In this document: one piece after another, positions 25,191-36,323 of the stretch
Layout of the letters: every line of letters begins with the position of its first letter
Position numbering within the stretch: the first letter of the stretch is position 1
Origin: Saxidomus purpurata
Taxonomy: Eukaryota > Mollusca > Bivalvia > Venerida > Veneridae
Assembly: GCA_022818135.1 (NCBI GenBank)
Contig: JAFMSR010000002.1
Location: 24,066,768-24,130,767 of the forward strand
Length of the DNA stretch: 64,000 bases
Direction of reading: 5' to 3'
Made by a program: the position numbers and the translations under genes
The notes under the pieces: model-generated
Database searches by the model: none
Told to the model about the DNA's origin: nothing
The model's input: the letters and a program-made list of their open reading frames with translations, nothing else

Positions 25191-25734
25191 ACAGTAACTA
25201 CATAGTGTTGTTATAAGAGGTTTATGCATGATTCAAGTTGGATTATCGTGATTCATTCTATACTATTGGATTTATTATTGGATTTACTATCTCAGCAGTA
25301 CAGCTGGGCGTGCCACTATTCAAGAGTGGGGATTTACCTATACAACAACAATAGCGTGCGCGGGGTACCATTACGTTTACAGCGGGGATTTCGTCTTGTG
25401 GGAATGCGATATATAGCGGTAAAGTTTAAAGCAGATTTATAAATAAAACGACTGGTTACATTTTTATTGCCTAAAGTTTTCGAATCGTTACTATTTTTAG
25501 AAACAGTAAAGTGATAGAGGAAATCGATTTGTTTCAAATCTAATATACATTGTCACCATACACATGTGATCAGTAGGTAAGTAGAATAAGGACTTGCATT
25601 TGTAATTGGTTAGCTAACACGCAGTTGTAGGATGTATATAAGGTACTGCAGTGAGCAGGGGCGAGGGTCAGGCCTAAGGGGATGAGGTCCAGACCCCAAG
25701 CATCTGTGATTATGCATGCGCTGTCTCGGTCACA
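25191..25734. other. Interval without recognisable gene
   Basis: Short ORFs without similarity and no repeat recognised. The sequence becomes more GC-rich towards 25650. Confidence 0.4.
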
Positions 25735-26001
25735 TATCACGATCTTTTAAAATCCGTACGGTCTCCCTACAATCGTACTTTCTGGTCACATGCCTACGGG
25801 TCCCGATCTTTTGGAGGATGCAATCGCAGGATATCCGTACGGACATCGCAGACAAGTCGTGCGGAGCTCGGAGGTACCTCATATGATTCTCGTACGGTAC
25901 CACGCCTCGAACTCAACGGTCAACGATGTCCGTACGTGCTATTTTGCAAAATTTCGACTTAAGACCAACTCGTACGGAGCTAGTAGCGTGGATGTGACCA
26001 G
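25735..26001. mobile_element. CGTACG-rich MITE-like repeat, copy 1
   Basis: CTGGTCACAT (25782-25791) and its exact complement ATGTGACCAG (25992-26001) enclose 220 bp, with related sequence to the left. The palindrome CGTACG occurs about five times here. Shared words in inverted orientation with 38386-38900 include GTCGAAATTTTGCAAAAT, GTCCGTACGGACATCG and CTGGTCACAT. No plausible protein; the ORF through it is a by-product of higher GC. Confidence 0.7.
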
Positions 26002-27869
26002 TGGCCGAGTGCATGAAGCGGTCGTAGGCCTACGTCCAGCTCATCTAGAGCGTAGATAACGGTCGCAAAATTTAATCCGAGTGCATAAACGAGACGTAGC
26101 GTAAGTCAAGTAGTAAATCTAGCACGAAAGTCACGACTGCTATGGAGTAGGCGTAACTATAGCGTACTTGAATTTTTTTATACTTTATCATGTCAAATAT
26201 CAGTAAAGGCAATATTTTTGGTGCAATAGTCTGTTGGAGACATATGGTTTTGTCTTGGGTGTCCATCTGTTTGCTCGTCTGTCTGTTATATAGCGTTTCA
26301 AGTGATATCTCTTGAACTACTCGGTTTTAGAACAAAATTTTAAGATATCAAGTCGATATACGGAACTCCTGTTTCATCCGGCTCGGTTCGAGGGTAAGGC
26401 AACATTCGGCTTTAAATCGTTTCCGTTCTGTCTTTCATGAAAGCCTTCACGGGTAATAAAAAATTCACCTGATCGAGGCGATGCCAAGACATCTATAGAT
26501 CAGTTCAGGGTTATGGACACCGGGTACAACGGTTAAATTCTAGAGACATATAAATCAATCTATGAAAGGAAAGCGTATACTCAGACTTTTAACATTTCGG
26601 TATTTAAAAGTAGGTGAAAAGGTTAAAATTTCATACATATATTCTATTTTATAATTTAAGTAACATATCTTTCGGCACACTTTATTCTCTCATTTATACC
26701 ACTTAATTAAAAAATAATTAACTAACGTAATGATAAGTCAAATAAAAGTAGGACAACAATTTATTAAAAAGGGGAGTTTACATTACAAATCTCAAATGCA
26801 TACTTCCTGTTATCAAAATTCACAAAAGAAAAGTTAGGCTTCCACGATCCAGACATTCAAACTAGGTCAATCACACTCACAGATCAAATTGGTCACCGCG
26901 ATTGGCCTACTTTTTGGCAATCAATCAAATTCAATGTTTGGCTAAAACTGACTTGAAATTGCAATCAGGTAAATCTCTCCTCTTTTCGGCTTCAAAATTC
27001 TACTTTTCTAGGCATGAAGGGAGACATGCCGGGGTCTCATCCAAAACATAAGCTAAAAAATTAGCTTTTGGACGGACCTTGATAAAATCTCTTTCCAATC
27101 AAATCAAATCAAATCAAATCAGACTTTTAACAACTACAGTTTGTACTGATTACATGTACTTACATGTAATTGGTTTCATCTAAAGAAAACGTTTGAAGAA
27201 GTTCGAGTCTCAAGTTGGTGCTTTAGATATAAAGAAATCGGACTGATAAAATGATAGTTGATTGTGTCGTTGTTGATGTTGGTAGAGATTTCGGCAATGG
27301 AAGGGAAGCAACTCCTGCATGAAGTTGTTCTTTTCTTAAATCGACTCTCCCAGTCAAATAAGAAAATCAATATTTGGAAAGTTATTACTTCATACTGGTA
27401 GCGTGAAGAGTTTGGTCTATTGGGTTAAAAGCTATTATTTCCTCTACGCTTTTGTACACACGCCATATTCAGCTGGATCTTTACTTGAAAAAAATGCGCA
27501 TAATGTCACTTTAAGTTCCTAGACATGTTGATATTCTCGTATTCATACAAAACAGGCAATTTTAAATTTTAGAAATACTTTTTCTAAAAAAAGTGGTTTA
27601 TTTCTAGACATGTTCCCATTATTTAAAACAGATTATCTTAACATATGCATATAAAGTCTCATGCATTGAAACAAGAAAAACAATGATTTTGCACGAGAAA
27701 CATGTGGTACAATAATTAAGACAGTCGTAACCCGGGCGTATCTACGACGGACGTACGCTCGCTTTATGCACTCGACTTAAAATCCCGTTGTACGACAGGA
27801 CTAGTTACGCCAGCGCAGACCGTTTACGATAGCGCAATCTACGCCTTCTTTATGCACTCGGCCACTGGT
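25997..27869. mobile_element. Element with inverted ends ACCAGTGGCCGAGTGCAT
   Basis: ACCAGTGGCCGAGTGCATGAAG-type sequence at 25997 is matched in inverted orientation at 27848-27869 with about one mismatch. Both arms (about 25997-26170 and 27720-27869) repeat a GAGTGCATAAA word about 80-100 bp further in and are rich in CGTAG and GCGTA words. The 1.5-kb interior has no transposase and holds an (AATCA)n tract. It could be a non-autonomous transposon or two facing copies of one repeat. The left end overlaps by five bases the right end of the CTGGTCACAT element. Confidence 0.55.
27094..27121. repeat. (AATCA)n microsatellite
   Basis: Five consecutive AATCA units in the interior of the inverted-end element. 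Confidence 0.85.
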
Positions 27870-28177
27870 TTTGAATTATCTAGGTCGATCTTTTTGAAAA
27901 ATAGATATATATAACGTACAATTTGAACTCTGTAATATTGATCATTAAAGATCCTATCTCTTTTTTTTTAAAGTATTCTATCGTCCGTAATGTCTTATAG
28001 AGTCCGTACTTATTGTACTTCCGGTACAATACTAAAACGAACGTGTGGCTTGCATACGAACAGAATTCAGTTAGACATCTTTAAATAGATGTATTGTTTT
28101 ATGTTTTCCCTAAAAGTGCATAGTTCACGGATTCTACTGTTTATCTATAAAGAACATAAACTTTTTTATCGGGATTA

Positions 28178-28925
28178 TTGTGACAGTATCTAGAAACTTT
28201 AAGTTAAAGGGACACAACTACATCCACTCCACTTCAAGTATCCACCACATGGTTAATGTTACTATATAACGGTCTCTTAAATCCTACAGCAATCTATTGT
28301 TAGGCATTGTTGAAAACTTTGTATCACATTGAATATTATCTGGAAACCTGAATAAGGAAAAATAACATAATTTATTTACGATAAAATAAAATTAAAGATA
28401 TTATATACAGTTGTTTCATGAAGTACAAATGGTTGATAAATTATTTAAATTCCTCGTATGTACTCATTTTCTTCCGTCTTAAGAGCTGATAATGTATGTT
28501 GCCTTCATCAGTCTGTCAGTTTGTTTTCAAATCCAAGAAAAACTCATTGTAATCGGTATTTTGTAGGTCACAATAACAAAAATCCACGTGATAAAATACA
28601 CATTTAGATCTATCAACACTTTAGAATCTTTAATCTTTAATGGGTCTGACTTCATTTAACATTTTCTGAAAAATGAAACAGATAGATAGATAATCTTTCA
28701 GAACGAAGCACTCGTAAAGAAATATAATCACGTGACATAAGCACTGAGAGCTACATCAAAGTGCAAGTTTAAGTAAATATTGAACTTTGAGATTCAGTTA
28801 CACGTCTCAGTTAAATTGTACACGTATAATCAGCGACTGTTTGTGATCGTTTTTCGTTCCATAAAGCGGTTAAAATAGCATTAGTATAGATAATTACTAT
28901 TTTTATCATAATTTGATAATAAAAG
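28178..28925. repeat. Segmental duplication, arm 2, with repeat A empty site
   Basis: 28178-28610 matches 17196-17620, 28705-28850 matches 20380-20480, and 28862-28925 matches 21657-21712. At about 28861 the sequence runs from TCGTTCCAT straight into AAAGCGGTTAAAATAGC, while arm 1 has 1.15 kb of repeat A between the equivalent points. Confidence 0.75.
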
Positions 28926-29124
28926 TATTTAGGAAAAAGAATTAACTTTTGAATGATAAACCGGATCCTAAATTGATAACGATTTGGTGTTCAGATATGT
29001 AGTAACCTAATCGCGATGGTCGAAAATGAAGTCGCTTCCGTTGATATAAACTTTGAACTCGATTTTGGATGTTCCTTTTTGCTATATGTCTTTTTTTGTT
29101 GTTGAAGCTGCTGATATTGCAGAC

Positions 29125-29185
29125 GATATCACAGCGGGCCTAGAAACAAGGCTTTCATGTAAATATTTTGAAATGGGAGATGCAA
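29125..29185. repeat. Repeat A internal fragment (diverged)
   Basis: ATCACAGCGGGCC and CATGTAAATATT words align with the interior of repeat A (about 20967-21015). It is short and diverged. Confidence 0.5.
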
Positions 29186-29740
29186 ATTAATTTTACAGAC
29201 TTTTTAACAGAAACAGAATAAATGTATATACTAGGTTCGTGCAAAGCAAATACTTGACTATCTGGTTTGTGCATTACAATGTAGTAACCGTTTCTCATTT
29301 TCAGTGTATCATTTATGACTTAAAAAGAAACAAAACATATTCATGAAAACACTTTTAATAGTCTATACGCTCTTTCCGAGTTTTTCATCAGGATTTATTA
29401 GATTGCATATACGATCCCTGTTCTCATTCGGCGTTAATTAAAACAAAGTTGACACAGCAATATTGAATATATTCTACGCTTTGTTCCATTAAAGTGATTC
29501 TTAGATATACAATACTATTCCTACCTCTATCCTCACAATTTCGTTTGAAGTCAAAATGTTTGTAAACAAACCAACGCACATTTTTACGACTATAAAAGTC
29601 CTCATATGATAACTTGATAGCGCGTCATAGGATTAGGTTCAACTTGACAGGTAAATCAGGGATATAACGGTTATCTCTGTACCTGTTATGGAGAATATCA
29701 CATAAATAGTTAACAAATCGCGGGAAAATAATAATTGCCT
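29186..29740. other. AT-rich interval, nothing recognised
   Basis: No gene, RNA or repeat is recognised. Confidence 0.45.
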
Positions 29741-29745
29741 GAATA

Positions 29746-29815
29746 GCTCAATTGGTTAGTGCGTAGACAATTTGATCGTAGTTTTGACGGTTCACGTAAA
29801 CCTTTCGTCAATACA
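29746..29815 (+). repeat. tRNA-derived SINE head
   Basis: GCCTGAATAGCTCAATTGG starts a tRNA-like 5' half with A box TAGCTCAATTGGTTAGTGCG. A decayed B box GGTTCACGTAAACC follows at the correct distance. The anticodon arm does not form a clean stem, so it is a relic and not a tRNA gene. Confidence 0.55.
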
Positions 29816-30017
29816 GAACTCGTTTTGCCAGATTTTGTATGTAGATATTTCATACCCTATACAAATGTATGAATTAATTTTAATGCATTTCTCGCATTCT
29901 TATTTAGAACTTTACGAGAACAGATGTTAATATTTCCATGAAATGGGTTAACTCTTGAATATCAAAGAATTTAAACGGGATTTAGAAAACAAAAAACAAA
30001 AAAAGAAACCCTAACAT

Positions 30018-30098
30018 TCTGGGATTCGAACCAACGACCTTGTCATAAAATAATGCAATTTCACTGCCGTTACCACTAAGCCAATGACTAGTTTTATA
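30018..30098 (-). repeat. tRNA-derived SINE head
   Basis: The minus strand has A box TGGCTTAGTGGTAACGGC and B box GTTGGTTCGAATCCC with tRNA spacing. The acceptor ends do not pair. It is adjacent to an A-rich stretch, as expected for a SINE. Confidence 0.6.
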
Positions 30099-30345
30099 TT
30101 AACTATGTGAAAAACAAATACTTATTGTATTGACAAAAAGCTGTCTTACCTGTTTTGGTGTTTTCATAATACCAGCAAACGTAAACATCATGTGACGCAA
30201 CTTTCAAGTTATCATAAAAGGACTATACTGACAAGTCTCGTTATTTAAAAGCGCATCCCGACCTATGATTAACTTTTTTGACGTTTACATGGATAAAAGA
30301 TAGAAATATCAACTTTTAGACAATTTTAAAGCTAAACAATGAACA

Positions 30346-30612
30346 GTGGTTTTAACCCATTTTTCATCGTATACCTTCCTATGCGATTTTCATTCATTTC
30401 ATAACCTTTTGTTCAAAGAACTATACACTATTCCACTTACATGTTACATTGTCCAACCACGTATTAAATATAGCGGGCCGCTTTTATGGCCAGCAATAAA
30501 TTGTTTGGTTCTTTTTATGTTGTTATATATTTTTAGCCCTGGCGGAACAGTTTTGTTTAGTCGAAATTGCTGTACACAAATTAAAAGTAGGTCGGTAATA
30601 ACTGATAAATAG
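30346..30612. other. Sequence leading into duplicated anchor
   Basis: An open frame of 88 codons exists here, but its right part lies in the duplicated anchor 30538-31000, whose paralogue at 22225 has no corresponding frame. Not called a gene. Confidence 0.35.
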
Positions 30613-31000
30613 GGACAAATCTTAAATTGTACCGGTTTTAGTAAAATAAATAAACATCGATATCTTTACTTAGAAGGAAAAAATCTCGAAAACAATATTC
30701 TGAAATTATTTCTTTGAATTAACTAGTAATGTTCAGCTCGTACACGTTTCTACCGAATTTAATATCATCAGATTGCCATTTTTCTATTGGGCAAGCTACA
30801 TTAAGAACCTCTTTCACTACTTTAGATTTTAACTTTTGAATTGATTCGTTGTCGTCCTCTTGCAGCCCAAAAATTCTCATATTGAATATTGATACCGAAT
30901 ACACCAATTTTGAATGTTTGAATGAGAAACAAAGACTGAATGTACAATATACTTTTTTATGATATCATTTATCATAGAATTAGATGTACATGCATATCTC
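30538..31000. repeat. Segmental duplication, arm 2 last anchor
   Basis: Collinear with 22225-22545 apart from a 135-bp insertion at 30758-30892. Confidence 0.75.
30758..30892 (-). mobile_element. Inserted LINE ORF1 fragment with 7-bp target duplication
   Basis: The insert is flanked by direct repeats TACCGAA (30751-30757 and 30893-30899); the paralogous site in arm 1 has TACCGAA once. On the minus strand it reads NMRIFGLQEDDNESIQKLKS and continues to the end of the insert. This resembles the RRM-like core of L1/Tx1-type ORF1 proteins (pattern NLRIxGLxEDxxE). The piece has no 3' tail, so it is an internal fragment. A short internal retroelement fragment with a target duplication could come from an aberrant reverse-transcription event or filler repair. 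The family match is by pattern recognition only. Confidence 0.65.
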
Positions 31001-31405
31001 TATAAATTTTCTTCTTTTTATGTCAAGTTTTAGTGTTGGTGATTAATTCAATGATTTCTGAATAAATAAATCTGTAAATAAATGAAATAAGAATTGATTG
31101 ATTGATTATTCCGCAGGGCTTTTCCCCTCATTTAAAAAGAAACAAAATTGTCTAACTTACCCCTTATTATGATCTTTATATGACATCTTTTGAATCTTTA
31201 ATATTAACATTTTGAAACCCGTAACACATCTGTATTGGAATTATCTATATGTACACATTTACTTTATACGTCTATCTTTTTTGCAAGGCTGTCCAAAATC
31301 ACTTGAGTTAAATGTTATCTACAGTAATAATACTATCTATATTCAGATAAGCTATCTAACAAAATGTCATTCGACAATAATATATATGTTACATTATATA
31401 GTAAA

Positions 31406-31519
31406 TCAAAGGACTGAAAGTTCTGGAGGATCGATTGTCTCTGAACAACACAGTCTGCACACATACATGTGTAAATATCAGGACAACACAAACTGTACAC
31501 ATACATGTGTGAATATCAG
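31406..31519. mobile_element. Repeat A, left-end-only copy
   Basis: Begins TCAAAGGACTGAAAG after AAA, like the full copies. It carries the left motif as GGATCGATTGT (one mismatch). A CACATACATGTGTGAATATC-type segment is duplicated near its right edge, where similarity stops. Confidence 0.8.
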
Positions 31520-31894
31520 AATTTTAAGGGGTCATTTCACTTATTTGTGACCCCCTGTATCAGTATTTGGGGGTCATTTAGAAATTCCGAGGGTCATACT
31601 CTTTATGGTAAAAAAATAAAAGGCATGACTATATGTTAAAGAAGTTTTATTCAGTTTACTTCTGTAAAACTGCATGTGATATATCACAAAATGGTGGGTA
31701 ATCAAAGGGTTGGCAAGACAACAGGTGTTTCTCTTTGGATGCTTTCTATTTTGTCACTGCATCTTCAAAAGTCAACTTTGTCCACAAAGCGAATTTTTCA
31801 TAAGTGCATTCAATCATAGACATTAAACTGAAAAATGATCATTAAAACAAAATGATCACTAAAATCACTCAGAAAGACGTTTTTGTATCTTCTG

Positions 31895-32428
31895 TTAAGG
31901 TGGAATGCGCCTCAAACTAATTTCTCGAATTTTCTTCTCATATTTGCACCATGTATATTTCAGCATATTTCCGATTTCACAGCGAATTTCTCTTTGTAAT
32001 ATCTTGTCATCTTTTTCTTCAGTAGTGCTTCAAACATAGCTTCTGACGTCACTTTTTTACCACCGCGCTTTCTTACGCTGTCGGCAGGTTTTTAAGCTGT
32101 AGCGTTTTGCCTTTGTAAAATATTTCCAACCTTCTGATTTTCTCTTATATCTTTCAATAAGAGCTACAAACTGATATAAAATTGGACGTGAAAAGTTTGA
32201 CGTTGTAACCGCTATGCACGAATTTGTGACGTCAAAATGGAAATAAATGACTTCGAGTTTTGTTAAAATTTTAGCGTAGAATTAAATTTGTAAGAAATCG
32301 GCTCGATGAAAAAACGTTAAAGTTCAATATGTTTTGTGAAAACGATATTGCTATTAGTTGACATTGTAAAAATTAGGGGTCACCGACTTTAGTATTTCGT
32401 AATTTTACGAATTCGTACCCCTACCCCA
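31895..32428 (-). repeat. Repeat B, copy 1
   Basis: Inverted relative to a second copy at 36324-36856. Shared words include TTTTTTCATCGAGC, TTTTGACGTCACAAA, AGTGACGTCAG, AAGCGCGGTG and, at the end, TTGAGGCGCATT-CACCTTAA. It is about 535 bp, has no ORF and contains several TGACGTCA-type palindromes. Class not determined. Confidence 0.75.
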
Positions 32429-32639
32429 TGTCTGATATAAGCGTTTAAATGCAATATTCACATGTGTCCTTGGAATAATGAAAGATTTATGCACAAATTT
32501 ATACTTTGTCAGATATATAAATACTGTTTATGACAAAATACCAATGATCTAAAGACATGAAATTAGCAGTATGTAAAATGTGATTACGTATAAACGTACT
32601 GAAAAATAAAATATCTACTTCATTTAATTTTAGTTTTAC

Positions 32640-32850
32640 ATCAATTGTCGCATACTCTTGCATGCCATAATAACTATATATATAATATCGATGGATTCTT
32701 CCTGGAGTACGACCAGTTGTTGCACAGACAAGAGGAATTGAAGAGGCCCCGGTCAAATTCCCCTGATGGGATTCGAACCGGCAACCTTCGAATGAGGTGT
32801 CCGCAGCTCTACATCTACACATCGGCGTCACCCTACATAGTGTTAACTTC
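32640..32850 (-). repeat. tRNA-derived SINE
   Basis: The minus strand has B box GCCGGTTCGAATCCC near 32775 and an A-box-like segment GATGTGTAGATGTAGAG near 32840. The following sequence to about 32640 may be the body. A 176-codon minus-strand ORF crosses it but is explained by the SINE. Confidence 0.6.
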
Positions 32851-33385
32851 ATATAAGAACGTTTACTACACAGTCTTGTTCGATTTTTCATGCGATAAAA
32901 ATGACCATTTTCAATCATAGTGCATGATACAAACCAAAATGCCATCTGCAGTCTATCGTCATGTTTAATAATATAACGATTTTGATTGTCCGGGTGTTCG
33001 AAAAGGCAAGTAAGAAATGTTTTCTTCACTTTAATTTGGCCGTTTAAACTATTTTTTCATATTTTAGATGTGAGAGACTGCTATCTATTGATTATTTCAA
33101 GAAAACATTTATTACGTTACACAATTTCAAAAAAAATAAGATGAATTTCATGTATGCGCTAAAAGCTTGTCTCATGTCGAGATTTAAATCATGGAATATA
33201 GGTATGGGTGGATATGTGAATAAGGATGAGACACTGCTTTACTCCGTATTGACCTAGGTGTGATCCCCGGCAAGGAAACAGGGTATGTGCCAAACGACAA
33301 TGCACTTAGCAGAACACCAAGCTGTGAATGAGTTTATCACTCGGGCAAATTAACCAGGCCTCATGATTATAAAACTTACAAATAG

Positions 33386-33730
33386 ATGGGACGGATGGTG
33401 CGGTTGTTAACGCTCTGGACTACCAATCCGGAGGTCCCCGGTTCGAATCCCGGCCGGGGCACTGGAAATTTCAGAAAAAACACATCAGTGTTTCCCACCC
33501 ATTAGAAACCAATAGGTAGTATCACGTGTATCGGTGCTATACACCGGGCATGTAAATGAATCAAGGGGTCTATTTGTAAAAGAGCTAGCGTCTGGTACCC
33601 GGATTCTCTTGTATCTGAGTATGTCTCTCTTCAACCTGCGTCTGTCAGGAGTCTACGCAAGTTCAACCAAGGAGAAGTCCCAGGATCGGCCGGGACTTTT
33701 AAACAATCAAAGAAAAAAACAAATAGAAGT
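33386..33730 (+). repeat. tRNA-derived SINE with well-preserved head
   Basis: 33388-33462 is strongly tRNA-like. A five-pair anticodon stem CTGGA/TCCGG encloses the seven-base loop CTACCAA, and a TTCGAAT T-loop sits in a C/G-rich stem with one mismatch. The A-box region is TGGTGCGGTTGTTAACGC. The acceptor stem is poor, so it is more likely a SINE head than a working tRNA gene. A body of about 270 bp follows and ends in an A-rich segment. Confidence 0.65.
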
Positions 33731-34045
33731 GTATCGTCGCTCAGTTACAATATAGCGCACGATTTTTTTTCTGTACTTTGTGAGTTTTACCCTAGCAAAA
33801 GTAGGTAAACTAGTGAGGAAAAAAAACTGGCTTTAGCTAATTTAATAATTAAAACTTTTAATATTCAAAGCATATAAATTTAATTCATATTACAATAAAT
33901 GAATTCTATAAGCTTACATCACATCTGCAGTTTATTAACCCCTTCTTCTTCAGCGCTTTATAAAGAATTTCTTGAGGTTTTAATCAGTATAATTGCGCGT
34001 TCATTTGCACTATATATCGAAATGTCGAAACAGTAAGTTTCAAAG

Positions 34046-34115
34046 ATTCGAACCCGCATGCTGCTTGACTTGAATTCTTCACGCAACCCACTCCACTGCG
34101 GATTTATCGTCGGTT
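34046..34115 (-). repeat. tRNA-derived SINE head
   Basis: The minus strand has an A-box-like CAGTGGAGTGGGTTGCG and B box GCGGGTTCGAATC. Partial and decayed. Confidence 0.5.
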
Positions 34116-35112
34116 ATTAGCAAAGTGTAAAAGAATTATATTGCACCTACAATATTCGTGATCTCGCACTTACGGAAATTTATTTATTCGAAGTAATCGC
34201 TGGAAAATATATTCATGTAAAAAGGTCAGGATCAGGTTAATTTGTTCGCATAATACGTGTACCACTAATGAAAAGTCGCTGGTTCTTCCACTCATTAGTG
34301 ATTCGGTGTGTGGAGAACGATAAGTAACAAAACAACGAGCGAAAACAAATCATATATGTAGTTTTAAAACAGACTCGCATGTGAAACTAGGGGTGGCGAC
34401 TTTGATCTCGATCTCCACAAACAAAAGTTATTAGCTGTCTTAAAATTCAGATTTCATATGCTGGTGCTTTACACCGGAGAAAAAGAATACGTATGGTTTT
34501 GAAAGGATGTGCAATCTTCTCGAAAACTCAAAGATACATACTAATCTTGAAAACTTAAAAACACAAAGGAATGTAGACCTGTGTATACTTTACACTGTAT
34601 TCAGATGACGCACGGTGTGAATGGGGAATACAGACACTGTTCAGGCGATACTTTCAGTGATGAGGTGAAAAAATACTTTTACTGTGATAAACTCGAATTA
34701 AATTTAACGTTATTATTTGACACTGACACATGGTAATCACAAGCATACACGGAAATACCATTATGAATACTAGTATAATTATTTAGTACTTTGACGACAA
34801 TTTTAAAGCTGCGAGAATCATTTCCGGAAAGACTGTATTAATTTTTCTGCCTTTAGAAGTATTTGTAATTCATATTAAGCCACTGGAGTATCTGAATTAA
34901 TTCTATTTGGCACCGTCTTTTGCTACTATGTACATGACGGGAGGGTGTAAATCCAATCTAAACGCTATAGAAAAGCACTGGTCAAAGATCACATTAACCT
35001 ATAAATTGTTTCAGGCAGATAAAGATGTGTAGCATTTGAAATAGCCCATCCGGGTACATAAAATGCTTTATTGAAAACATGAGCCTGTTAGTAAATAAAC
35101 GTATCCATGTTT
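34116..35112. other. AT-rich interval, nothing recognised
   Basis: No ORF, RNA or repeat is recognised before repeat A copy 3. Confidence 0.45.
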
Positions 35113-35115
35113 AAA

Positions 35116-36267
35116 TCAAAGGACTGAAAGTGCTGGAGGGTCGATTGTCTCTGAACACATGTGTAAATATCAGGGCAACCCTACATGAGTAAAGTTATCA
35201 ACAAACTGGAGACACAAATGTCCACAGAGTTTGACCTTTAACCATATGTGTAAACTTTACTTTTGATAGGAACCCATGTGCTTACCTTTTGCATTCTGTG
35301 ACTACATGTATGTTCAACTACCCTATAAAGTATCATAGCTGTGAATGGTAACTGAGAAGTGGAACTTTACAAACCTGAACTGAAAATTCAAAGTTTGCAC
35401 AACTTTTAATGTCATTCAAAAGTTATGGGATTTGCCCATAGGGTTGAGTGTATTGTGTCAATAATACAAAATAAATTCCTATCCTAAATTGTAGGCAAAA
35501 ACTGAACAATGAGCAAGATCAAAGAAGACACAGAGTAAATTAATAACTGAACAAGAAAAACAGTGATACAAAGTATCACAGCGGGTCCACAAACAAAACT
35601 GACATGTAAATATTCTAGACATTGGTGATGATTGCTGTTGAGGCATGGCCCGAAAAGAACCCAAGGAACCAATTCTGGTTGTACAAGCAAAACCTGACAC
35701 GACTACTGACTGAACTTTACTGTTATCGAATAATATGTATACAGTATGTCTTATTAACATTATCCTTATAAGTTTGACATGAATGAAGTTTTCTATGATT
35801 ATTTGCTGTAAAACATTTAAAATGGTTTAAAGTCTTAAAATTATAAGTAAAACAGAAGAAAAATGTAAATAAAAAAAAAACTGTATTAAATGGGTTTCGA
35901 ACTCGCGTCCGCCGCAGTAAGTCAGCGCAAATTCAATTTCCAGCATCTCTACCAACTGCTCTATGTCCGCCGAATATAGAGTTATTGGTAAAAAACAAGT
36001 TGTTATAAATTTGTATGTCCAAGTCGTTCGTTCGCGCATTAATAGTATTTACGATTAATTACACATTTAAAGAACAATAACGAAATAATATTATTCTATT
36101 CTGAAATGTTTTTAAATTATTTAGATTTATTACTATATAATTTTGAAAACAGAAATCGCTATAATGCCTAACAACTGTTTATATGGAACTACTTGTTTGT
36201 ATGTTGTGCGTTCGGCCGTAAGGGCGATATACTCTGTTAACTTTAGGTCGATTTTAACAATCGACCC
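35116..36267. mobile_element. Repeat A, copy 3
   Basis: Starts TCAAAGGACTG. Left motif GGGTCGATTGT is at 35138-35148 and its complement at 36257-36267. The right end forms the hairpin GGTCGATT-TTAAC-AATCGACC. The left part lacks about 20 bp present in copies 1 and 2. The tRNA-like minus-strand segment is at about 35889-35985 with B box GAGTTCGAAACCC. The copy remains very similar to copies 1 and 2, so the family spread relatively recently. Confidence 0.85.
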
Positions 36268-36323
36268 AAAAAAGAAAACGTACAAAGTAACTCCTAGTAC
36301 ATCACAACGTCAAAACTACGTTT

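Noticed and set aside
32499..33029. 176-codon minus-strand ORF
   Set aside because: Crosses a tRNA-derived SINE, and the part with apparent composition is the SINE B-box region. No domain is seen and there is no support from the flanks.
33388..33462. Possible functional tRNA gene
   Set aside because: The anticodon arm folds well but the acceptor stem does not pair and the T stem has a mismatch. The downstream body fits a SINE.
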